This document shows, piece after piece, positions 9,413-17,456 of a stretch of 64,000 nt of DNA; position 1 is the stretch's first letter, and each line of letters opens with the position of its first letter. The notes under the pieces were generated by a model, which made no database searches, was not told the DNA's origin, and worked only from the letters and a program-made list of their open reading frames with translations. The DNA lies in NCBI GenBank assembly GCA_019417465.1, contig DXVF01000002.1:118501-182500 (forward strand), given 5' to 3'. The position numbers and the translations under genes were made by a program. This DNA is from Clostridiales bacterium. Lineage in GTDB: Bacteria > Bacillota > Clostridia > TANB77 > CAG-508.

Positions 9413-9958
9413 TTATATTATTGAGAGAATATATCTATCGACACCATCGAAGCCCTCTAAGAAATTTAAAAATTCCGTTTTCACATTTGCCTTTGCGATT
9501 ACAAGTGCTTGAATTATAAAGTTTGAACCTTTAACCAAAACTTCATTAATCAAATACTTGTTGAAATAAACATGTCCATTTGCTTCTTCAACTATGTACA
9601 TGATATCATATGGATGTGGATTTAAAGCTCCTTCATCAAGCAAAATTGACAAAGTAAGTGGATTTATGAATTTTCCCACCTTCTTGTTTTTCTTATAGGT
9701 AATACCAAGCTTGTCATCTGTACTAAAACACAATTTTTCCCAGTTTTCTAACTTTTTTTGCATTTTATTAAGATGTGTTGTCTTTCTTTTAATTTCTTTG
9801 GCTTCTTCTGGATCCATCGAGTCAAATGTATATTTCAACTGACTCATAGTGATTTCCAATAAATCTGCCCAATCATTCATTGAAGCAATTCTCCCGGAAT
9901 ATTTCCGAATAGTTTGCTTTGCAGATTCAATTTCTTCTGCAGTCCTTTTTCTAGCCAT
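9413..9958 (-). CDS. Orphan protein of unknown function, foreign-looking
   Basis: Not recognised. 181 aa, no membrane segment; a basic charged N-terminus (MARKRTAEEIESAKQTIRK), a predicted helical first half and a hydrophobic C-terminal third. Expression signals are very strong: AAGGAGG at ideal spacing and a perfect promoter upstream. Base use differs from neighbours (more G+C, including TCC GGG and CCG-containing stretches). It holds the window's only in-frame CGG not at a gene break (9905-9907, ATT CGG AAA). Under the rule seen elsewhere, the ribosome would shift there and stop nine residues later. This suggests recent transfer, or some residual arginine decoding. Confidence 0.6.
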   Translation of the reverse strand: MARKRTAEEIESAKQTIRKYSGRIASMNDWADLLEITMSQLKYTFDSMDPEEAKEIKRKTTHLNKMQKKLENWEKLCFSTDDKLGITYKKNKKVGKFINPLTLSILLDEGALNPHPYDIMYIVEEANGHVYFNKYLINEVLVKGSNFIIQALVIAKANVKTEFLNFLEGFDGVDRYILSII

Positions 9959-10067
9959 ATTTATTCCTCCTTAAGGTGTGACTATTAGTTATATGCTTAT
10001 GACTAGTTAAATTCTACATTCGAAATGTTTAATTGTACATCTCTATTAGCAAAATGTAACTTTTTTT

Positions 10068-10096
10068 ATTATACAACCTTTCTTATATTATGTCAA
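10068..10096 (-). promoter_or_regulatory. Consensus promoter of the 9413-9958 gene
   Basis: Minus-strand TTGACA (10091-10096), 17-nt spacer, TATAAT (10068-10073), giving about a 100-nt leader. Both hexamers are perfect. Confidence 0.8.
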
Positions 10097-10168
10097 TCAT
10101 CATATATATCTAATTTCATCTCCTCTATAAAAAATTACCCTTCATAACTTATTTAAAAGCACATACTA

Positions 10169-10332
10169 GCATAGTACTAGTTAATGTATTTATAAATTTA
10201 AGCCAATCGCCGATGGTACGCACTTAGCTAACATCTCTCAAATTCTCTGCGTGGTACAAAACTTACTAATAGCAGTCGTCGACACGCTTCAAGATTGGTT
10301 TAAATTTATAAATACATTAACTAGTACTATGC
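10169..10332. repeat. 40-bp inverted repeat with 84-nt core, MITE-like
   Basis: Arms 10169-10208 and 10293-10332 are complementary at 39 of 40 positions; the single mismatch is a G.U pair in RNA. The 84-nt core is clearly richer in G+C than its surroundings and has no ORF. It lies between the 9.4-kb gene's promoter and the argS terminator, with no target-site duplication that I can see. It could be a miniature inverted-repeat element or a structured RNA. The rest of the 9959-10484 gap holds only the promoter, the dispersed palindrome and the argS terminator listed separately. Confidence 0.7.
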
Positions 10333-10338
10333 GGTAAC

Positions 10339-10410
10339 ATTATTTTTATATAATAGGAAAGACATATTAGTTAAATTTTACTCTATAATAGAACTTTCCT
10401 ATTATATAAA
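10339..10410. repeat. Dispersed palindromic repeat, copy 1
   Basis: Nearly identical to 31908-31980. A perfect 15-bp inverted repeat (TATATAATAGGAAAG at 10347-10361, CTTTCCTATTATATA at 10394-10408) flanks a core containing TTAGTTAAATTTTACTCTA. It is intergenic, next to a gene end. Confidence 0.75.
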
Positions 10411-10460
10411 AAAAGAAATTTAAGCTAAATATAATTAACTATTAAACTTAAATTTCTTTT
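10411..10460 (-). terminator. Terminator after argS
   Basis: 14-bp stem AAAAGAAATTTAAG / CTTAAATTTCTTTT (10411-10424, 10447-10460) just after the argS stop, with a T-rich run (minus strand) beyond it. Confidence 0.7.
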
Positions 10461-10484
10461 ATATTGTAATATATTTTTATAATA

Positions 10485-12194
10485 TTACATTCTATCTGGC
10501 ATTTGTATTCCAAGTAATTCTGCTCCAACTTTTAAAACACTATTTACTACATATGTTAAATAAACTCTTGCATTCTGAATCTCTTTATCTTCTACCATAA
10601 TCTGATTTTCTGTATAAAAGCCGCTATATGCTTTAGCTAAATCTATTAAAAATCTAGCAATAATAGAAGGTTCGTTTTTCTTCATTGCAAGTTCTACATT
10701 TTCATTAAAATTATAAACTAATTTTAATACATCTATAGAGTATTTATCTAATAATTTACTTAAATTTATATCTTTAAACTCTGGTATAAATTTGACCTTT
10801 TCTAGGACACTTTTTGTTCTTACAAAAATATATTGTATATATGGACCTGTTTCACCATTAAAGTTTAACATAACATCCCAATCAAAAATCTCATCTTTTA
10901 TTCTACTATTTGATAAATCATTAAATATTACTGCACCTATGCCAATTTTTTTAGCAATATCTTTTTTATTTTCTAATTTTGGATTTTTTTCTTCTATTAT
11001 TTCTTCTACTCTAGAAATCGCTTCATTTAATAAATCTTCTAATTTTATAATATTGCCTTCCCTTGTAGACATTTTACCTTCTTTTAATCTAACCATTCCA
11101 AAAGGTACATGAACTAAATTCTCTTTATATTTATTATCCATATCTAATAATTTAGCCACTTCAAAAATCTGCTTAAAATGTAATATTTGTTCATAAGAGG
11201 TTACATATATTGCTTTACAAAAATCATACTGCCTGGCTCTATATAAAATTGCTGCTAAGTCACGTGTTTCATATGTTGTTGATTTATTAGACTTAATTAT
11301 TATACATGGTGGCATATTTTTACTTTCTAAATCTACAACTTTTGCACCCTGTGACTCTATTAAATTTCCTGATTTTTCTAACATTTCTACTATTTCTGGC
11401 ATTTTATCTGTATAAAAAGATTCTCCACATACAGATTCAAATTTTGTTCCAAGCATATCATAGATTCTTTGGAATTCTTTTAAACTAACTTCACTAAATC
11501 TTTTCCATAATTCCAAACATTCTTTATCTCCATCTTCTAACTTTTTAAAATTATTTCTACATTCTTCTAATACACTTTCATCTTCTTTGCATAAATCATT
11601 AATCCTTACATATAATTTTGTTAATTCATCTATTGGATTTTCATCAATATTATATTCTTTTCCCCATCTTTTATATCCTTCTATTAATTTTCCAAATTGA
11701 GTTCCCCAATCTCCTAGATGATTAATTCCTACTACATTATATCCTAAAAATTTATATATGTTATATAATGCTTTTCCAATTACCGTAGACCTTAAATGTC
11801 CTATATGAAAAGGTTTTGCAATATTGGGAGAAGAATAATCTATAACTATCGTTTGATTATTCCCCTCATTTGATGAACCATATCTTTCTCTTTTTTCATC
11901 AAATTCATTTAATACTTCTTTTATTAAAGTTTTTTTATTAATATAAAAATTTAAATATCCGCTAACAATCTCTACTTTTTCTATTATATTTTCATCAATT
12001 ACCATTTTAGCTTTTAAATCTTCTGCAATTGCTACAGGAGATTTTTTTAACTCTTTTGCTAATTTAAAGCATGGAAATGCATAATCTCCCATTCTACTTT
12101 CTTTTGGTTTTTCTATAAACTTTTCTAATTCTTCTTTTGAAATATTAGTAACATTAGATATTATTTCTGCTATCTTACACCTAAAATCAACCAT
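10485..12194 (-). CDS. argS: Arginyl-tRNA synthetase
   Basis: Class I synthetase charging tRNA-Arg. Motifs: IVIDYSSPNIAKPFHIGHLR with the HIGH element near residue 134, GDWGTQFGKLI, KMSTREGN as the KMSKS loop, and the C-terminal DALR anticodon-binding domain. At 569 aa it is full length. The N-terminal Arg-tRNA additional domain is present. Monocistronic, with its own terminator. Of interest because CGG arginine codons look unassigned in this window: argS itself contains no in-frame CGG. Confidence 0.97.
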   Translation of the reverse strand: MVDFRCKIAEIISNVTNISKEELEKFIEKPKESRMGDYAFPCFKLAKELKKSPVAIAEDLKAKMVIDENIIEKVEIVSGYLNFYINKKTLIKEVLNEFDEKRERYGSSNEGNNQTIVIDYSSPNIAKPFHIGHLRSTVIGKALYNIYKFLGYNVVGINHLGDWGTQFGKLIEGYKRWGKEYNIDENPIDELTKLYVRINDLCKEDESVLEECRNNFKKLEDGDKECLELWKRFSEVSLKEFQRIYDMLGTKFESVCGESFYTDKMPEIVEMLEKSGNLIESQGAKVVDLESKNMPPCIIIKSNKSTTYETRDLAAILYRARQYDFCKAIYVTSYEQILHFKQIFEVAKLLDMDNKYKENLVHVPFGMVRLKEGKMSTREGNIIKLEDLLNEAISRVEEIIEEKNPKLENKKDIAKKIGIGAVIFNDLSNSRIKDEIFDWDVMLNFNGETGPYIQYIFVRTKSVLEKVKFIPEFKDINLSKLLDKYSIDVLKLVYNFNENVELAMKKNEPSIIARFLIDLAKAYSGFYTENQIMVEDKEIQNARVYLTYVVNSVLKVGAELLGIQMPDRM

Positions 12195-12446
12195 TATACA
12201 TTCCTCTTTCCTAAACTATTTTTTCTATTATCTACTCTTTTCTCTTAAATTATGTAACTATTATATATATTGCTACTTCAAAAGTCAACTTGCTTTTTTT
12301 ATTATATCAATAGTTTCTATTAGATAATAGTTTCATCTCCCAAAGTATGTCTGAAAGTCTTACATATTACAATAAAATCTTTTTACATACATAATATTCA
12401 CTTTTTTGGAAAAACTAAACTTAAAAATAAAAAATGGAGAATTCTT

Positions 12447-14154
12447 ATGAACAATTTTATAAACAAATTTAAAACTGTATTTTCAGATATATTTTCATAT
12501 AAACCCAAAGACAATTATAACTTTACTATACCTGAAATACCTAATAATAACAATCTCAATCTATCTTCTGAAAAAGATTTAAAGCAGAAAATTTTCAACA
12601 CTTTAGATAAAAATTTAGAATTTATGAAAATTAGGTATAACTCTATGATTAATAGCGATATAGTTATAAGAGAATTTACTTTAAATGCCAGAAATAAACA
12701 ATTTTCAGCATTTATATTTTATATAGATGGAATGATAGACCAACAACTAGTAAACGATTTTGTTTTAAATCCACTAATGCTAAAAAATATTGCTAATAGT
12801 TTTGATGGTGAACAAAACAAAGTAATTTCTGAAATTAATGCTAATAATGTGAGAATTAGAAAAGTAAAAAAATTTAATATTATAGATTATATAGATAACT
12901 GCTTAATTCCTCAAAATGGCGTAAAAAAAGAAGAAGATTTTGCAAATATTATATCTGGAATTAATTCAGGTAACTGTGCACTTTTTGTGGATACAATTAA
13001 TATTGCTTTTAATATAGATGTAAAAGGTTTTAAACAAAGAAGTATAGACAGTCCTAATAATGAGATTGTTATAAGAGGACCCCATGAAGCTTTTGTAGAA
13101 AACTTAAGAACAAATACATCAATGCTTAGGCGTATTGTAAATAATGAAAATTTTGTAATAGAAGATATAGAAGTTGGTGATATAAGTAAAACCAAATGTG
13201 CTGTTTGTTATATGAAAAATATTGCAAACAATGATTTAGTGGCAGAAGTAAAGTTTAGATTAAATAACTTAGATATTGATTCTTTATTATCTAGTGGTGA
13301 ATTAGAACAATTAATTCGGTGAAGAAACTGACTATGGAATACCTGTTATTATCGCTACTGAAAGACCTGATAAAACAACTAAACATTTATTTGAAGGTAG
13401 AGTAGCTGTTATAGTAAATGGAAATCCATATGTGTTAATTATGCCTGCAGGTTTTATTGATTTTATATCTTCCCCAGAAGATACAAATTTAAAACCAGCA
13501 TTTGCAAATTTTTTAAGAATTATAAGAGGTATTTCACTTTTTTTAACATTATTACTTCCTGCTATATGGGTTGGTGTAACAAATTTTCATCAAGAACTTA
13601 TACCTACAGAACTCTTATTTTCTATAGTAGCATCAAGACAAAATGTCCCTTTTCCTATGATTTTCGAATTATTGCTTATGGAAATTTCCTTTGAGCTTAT
13701 TCGTGAAGCTGGTCTTAGAGTACCAGCTCCCATTGGTCCAACCATAGGTATTGTTGGAGCTTTAGTACTTGGTCAAGCCGCTGTAAGTGCCAGTATAGTT
13801 AGCCCTATTTTAATAATTATTATTGCAATTACTGGTATTGCTTCTTTTGCTATTCCAGACTTTTCTTTTGGTTTTCATTTAAGAATATCAAGATTCTTAT
13901 TTATTGCTTTAGCCTATATGTCTGGATTTTTAGGAATAGGTCTAGGATTATTAATTTACATTTCGATATTATGTAATATTAAATCATTTGGTGTGCCTTA
14001 TATGGTGCCATATGCACCTTTAACTAGTAAAACTAGCACTCGTTATTTAGTTGCTCCTACTTGGAAACAAGAACAAAGACCAGATTATCTAAATCCTAAA
14101 AAGAGAACTTCTCAAAATCATATTAGTATGAAATGGAAGTATTGGAAAAACTAA
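12447..14154 (+). CDS. gerAA: Spore germination protein GerAA family, +1 shift at CGG
   Basis: Subunit A of a GerA-type germinant receptor in the spore inner membrane. The N-terminal half is hydrophilic (soluble NTD); the second half has five or more membrane segments. The frame ends CAA TTA ATT CGG TGA (CGG 13317-13319). Skipping the C gives LEQLI-G-EETDYGIP followed by the GerA hallmarks TERPD, FEGRVAVIVNG and LIMPAGFIDF, then APIGPTIGIVGALVLGQAAV. The +1 part has no plausible start of its own before these conserved residues. The joined protein is 568 aa. RBS GGAG precedes the ATG; first gene of gerAA-AB-AC. Confidence 0.92.
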
Positions 14155-14175
14155 AAAAGAAAGGAACTAAATAAT

Positions 14176-15285
14176 ATGAATAATACAAAAATAGGTACTG
14201 TTTCAGCTATATTTTTAATTATAACTATTATGATAAATCATATAATTTTAAATATTCCTAAAAGTATAATAAGAGAAACAGGCTCTTCTTCTCCTCTTAA
14301 TATACTATATGTAAGTATTCTAGCAATTTTACTTACACTGCTTATATGTAAATTATTTAAAAAGTTTCCTGGTAGTGATATTTTAGATGTATCTAATTTT
14401 TTATTTGGCAAATGGTTTAAATTTCTAATTGGACTATTATTTATTGTATATTTATTATCTACTGGTAGTGTACTTCTTAGAGATTTTTGTGAAGGGCTAA
14501 AAATAATATATTTTAAAAGAGCTCAAATATATTTTATAATTGCTATATTTATAATAGTAGCAGCTTTTTGCAATAATCAAGGTGAAAAATCTATTATTAG
14601 AAGCAACTTATTAATATTACCAATTGTTTTAATAGGTATTATATTTATATTTTTAGCTAATATAAAAAATTTTGTACCACAACGAATATTTCCAATATTA
14701 GGAAATGGAGTAGATGCTACTTTTATTACTGGAACAAGTAATCTATATGCTTTTAGTTGTCTATTTCTTATTTATTTTATACCTCCATATTTAAAAGACA
14801 CTTCTAAGTTTAAGAAAGTGGCTATTACATCTATTGTAATTTCAGCTATGTATTTACTACTTTGCATATTTTCATTAATTTGTATGTTTTCTTTTATAAC
14901 TACAGAAAATGAAATTATGCCTATATATTTAGCAAGTAGATATATTGAATTTGGAACTTTCTTTCAAAGAGTAGATGCAATATTCCTTCTAATCTGGATT
15001 TTAGAAGTTAGTTTATATTTAAATGTTGTTGTTATGTTAATTATAAAAATATTTAAGAAGATAACTAAAATAGAAAATTCTTCTAATATGATATATCCAA
15101 TATGCTTATTAGTATTTTGTTTTAGCTTAATTCCAAGAAATCTAGCTGATATTAATACTTTTAATGAAACATTTTACAAAAGTATAACATTATATTTCGT
15201 AATAATTACTAGTTTAGTTATTCTAATTTTAGCTAACATAAAGAATAAGATAAAGAATAAAAATAAGGAGGAGATTTTAACTTGA
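14176..15285 (+). CDS. gerAB: Spore germination protein GerAB (permease-like)
   Basis: 369-aa integral membrane protein with about ten hydrophobic segments, of the APC-superfamily GerAB type. It is the presumed germinant-binding subunit of the GerA receptor. It starts after AGAAAGGAACTAA 22 bp downstream of gerAA. The last four bases overlap the TTG start of gerAC. It contains no CGG. It uses arginine CGA (CAA CGA ATA), showing that only CGG, not the whole CGN box, behaves oddly here. Confidence 0.92.
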   Translation: MNNTKIGTVSAIFLIITIMINHIILNIPKSIIRETGSSSPLNILYVSILAILLTLLICKLFKKFPGSDILDVSNFLFGKWFKFLIGLLFIVYLLSTGSVLLRDFCEGLKIIYFKRAQIYFIIAIFIIVAAFCNNQGEKSIIRSNLLILPIVLIGIIFIFLANIKNFVPQRIFPILGNGVDATFITGTSNLYAFSCLFLIYFIPPYLKDTSKFKKVAITSIVISAMYLLLCIFSLICMFSFITTENEIMPIYLASRYIEFGTFFQRVDAIFLLIWILEVSLYLNVVVMLIIKIFKKITKIENSSNMIYPICLLVFCFSLIPRNLADINTFNETFYKSITLYFVIITSLVILILANIKNKIKNKNKEEILT

Positions 15286-16525
15286 ATAACAGACTTCTCA
15301 ATTTTTTTAAAATAACTACTATTATAGTTATTTTTATAGTTTTTATTATTGGATTTAATCATGATCAAGATATAGATGATTTTGCTTATGTTGTAGCAAT
15401 TGGTATTGACTCTGGTAGTAATAATAATTTAAAAGTTAATTTTCAATTTACCAAACCAAGTCGGTAATAGTGGTGAAAGTGGTGGTAGCTCTGAAGTTGC
15501 ATCTTCATTTATATATACTGTAGAAGCATCTTCTATTACTTCTGCTATCAATTTAGTTAATAATTATATTAGTAAACAGGTAAATTTATCTCATTGTAAA
15601 GTAATAGTATTCTCCGAAGAAATAGCGCAAAAAGGAATCGAAAAAGAAGTAAACAGTTTAATTAATAATGTAGAACTTCGTCCTGATACAGGAATTATTA
15701 TTAGTAAATGTGATAGTAAATATTTCATTGAAAACTCTGAACCTTCCTTTGAGACTTTGATATCAAAATATTATGAAATAATTCCTGTTACTACAGAAAT
15801 TACTGGATACACTTCCTATATTAAAATTGCCAATTTCTTTAATCAATTAAATTGTAGTACTTGTGCACCTTGTGCAATACTTCGGTGGTGTAAGTTCTGA
15901 TACATCGATTGATGAAAATATGATTTATTCTTCAAATGCTGAAATCGATTCTAATATAAAAGCTGGAAACTCAACACTGTCTTCTAAAAAGAGTGCTGAA
16001 ACAATTGGTCTTGCAGTATTTAAGGACGATAAACTTGTTGGAGAACTATCTGGAATAGAAACTGTATGTTATTTAATATTAACAAATAAATTAGATAATT
16101 GCACTATATCTATTGAAAATCCTTTAAAAAACGACTCTACTTTAGACTTATACATTTATAAACAAAAAAATACTAAAAAGAAAGTAAATCTTATTAATAA
16201 TTCTCCTTATATAGATATAGATGCTTCTATAAAAGTCCGTATATTATCTTCTAATAAATCTGCTGAAGAATTAACTAATGATAATATAAATCAAGTAAAA
16301 GAATCTGTTAATAAATATTTAGAAGATGAAATTTCTAAATTTTTATATAAAACATCTCAATCTTATAATTCAGATATATGTGGACTTGGTAAATATGCTA
16401 TAACTAAATTTTACAAAAATTCTGACTGGACAAATTATAACTGGTTAGATAATTATAAAAATTCTATATTTAATGTTAAAGTGAATTCTAGCGTAGTATC
16501 TAGTTTATTATTCTTAGAAATTTAG
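15282..16525 (+). CDS. gerAC: Spore germination protein GerAC family, two +1 shifts at CGG
   Basis: Subunit C of the GerA receptor. TTG start after AAGGAGGAGATTTTAAC. One N-terminal hydrophobic segment is followed by DIDDFAYVVAIGID, the GerAC signature. The usual lipobox cysteine is absent (IIGFNHDQ), so it may be membrane-anchored rather than lipidated. Break 1 is AGT CGG TAA at 15462-15464, restored as TKPS-G-NSGESGG. Break 2 is CTT CGG TGG at 15883-15885, restored as CAIL-G-GVSSDTS. Three reading frames are used in succession, giving 413 aa. The central part shows the family pattern LSHCKVIVFSEEIAQKGIEK. Confidence 0.9.
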
Positions 16526-16606
16526 ATATAAAATTTAGTTGATTTTTAAAATATCCAGAACAATAGTGTATTTTAATTATTAATGTTTATTGAAAGGACT
16601 AATATT

Positions 16607-16771
16607 ATGATTATTTTTGTATTCTTATTTTCTATATTTATATTTTTAAAAACTATTTTCTATGGTATGTATGAAATAAAAAATAATAATAATAAATTGG
16701 GGGGTTTTATTATTATTATCATTTCTATAATAGTACTTTTCCTACCTAGTTATATGGTTTATATTAGATAA
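16607..16771 (+). CDS. Small two-segment membrane protein
   Basis: 54-aa protein, start ATG at 16607 behind GAAAGGACTAAT. Two hydrophobic helices (MIIFVFLFSIFIFL and GGFIIIIISIIVLFL) are joined by a short polar Asn/Lys loop. It lies about 80 bp after gerAC on the same strand and before a terminator, so it may belong to the germination operon. Small membrane proteins are known next to some ger operons, but I do not recognise this one. Confidence 0.55.
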   Translation: MIIFVFLFSIFIFLKTIFYGMYEIKNNNNKLGGFIIIIISIIVLFLPSYMVYIR

Positions 16772-16818
16772 CTAAAATAATTTGACAACCTACACATTTT
16801 GAATATAAAAGATATTAT

Positions 16819-16858
16819 AAAAACAGTTAGTAATTTTGAAATAATACTAACTGTTTTT
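16819..16858. terminator. Bidirectional terminator between ger operon and flavin reductase
   Basis: 14-bp stem AAAAACAGTTAGTA / TACTAACTGTTTTT (16819-16832, 16845-16858), A-tract on one side and T-tract on the other. It overlaps the last codons of the minus-strand reductase gene, so it can serve both converging units. Confidence 0.75.
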
Positions 16859-17425
16859 ATAATATCTTTGAAACTCTTTTAAACAAACTCCTCTATCTGC
16901 TACCTTTTTATTTGCTACAAAATATTCTTGCCCCATATATGTTAACAAATTTGCTTTTCCATAATCTATACTTCCATTTTCTTTAATATATTTATCATCT
17001 GCATTAACTGCTACAATTTCTCCAATAAACATATCATGTGAACCTAAATGTTTTATTTCTTTTAATTTACATTCTATATTTATAGGACATTCTTTTATTA
17101 ATGGAGCTTTAATAATTTGTGCTTTTTCTTTAGTTAATTTTGCTCCTTTAAATTTATCTATTTCCTTTCCAGATTTTGTTCCGCAAAAATCTGCAGCAAC
17201 TACTAATTCTTCATCTGGTATATTAATTACAAACTCTCCTGATTCTTTTATAATAGAATATGAATGTCTAGTTGGTCTAATTGAAACATAAACAAGAGGC
17301 GGTTCTGAATTAATAATTCCTGTCCATGCTATAGTAGTAATATTAGAATTTACTTCATCTCCACATGATACCATTGCAACTGGTACTGGAGCTAATGCAG
17401 TTTGCACGTTTATACTTGATTTCAT
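16847..17425 (-). CDS. Flavin reductase family protein
   Basis: 192-aa protein of the FMN-binding split-barrel flavin reductase-like family (DIM6/NTAB type). Visible elements: SCGDEVNSNITTIAWTG near residue 24, PPLVYVSIRPTRHSY with the conserved R-H-S flavin loop, and GEFVINIP. Such enzymes reduce FMN with NAD(P)H or bind flavin for other chemistry; the partner is not apparent. It lies 32 bp after rnr in the same direction. Confidence 0.85.
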   Translation of the reverse strand: MKSSINVQTALAPVPVAMVSCGDEVNSNITTIAWTGIINSEPPLVYVSIRPTRHSYSIIKESGEFVINIPDEELVVAADFCGTKSGKEIDKFKGAKLTKEKAQIIKAPLIKECPINIECKLKEIKHLGSHDMFIGEIVAVNADDKYIKENGSIDYGKANLLTYMGQEYFVANKKVADRGVCLKEFQRYYKNS

Positions 17426-17456
17426 AAATAACTTACCTTCCTTTTCTATAATTTAT

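Noticed and set aside
9959..10484. CRISPR array or known riboswitch
   Set aside because: No regularly spaced direct repeats anywhere in the window, and the inverted repeat core does not match a riboswitch consensus I know.
12360..12446. Forespore sigma-G promoter before gerAA
   Set aside because: CATACATAATA resembles a -10 but no acceptable -35 at the right distance; too weak to list.
13300..13340. Classical programmed +1 shifting with Shine-Dalgarno-like stimulator (as in RF2)
   Set aside because: No GGAGG-like element precedes the sites at the needed distance and the preceding codons are not a common slippery set.
15863..15883. Alternative ATG start for the last part of gerAC
   Set aside because: The ATG frame is reached only by ignoring the upstream coding frame; no Shine-Dalgarno, and the conserved protein continues through the CGG.
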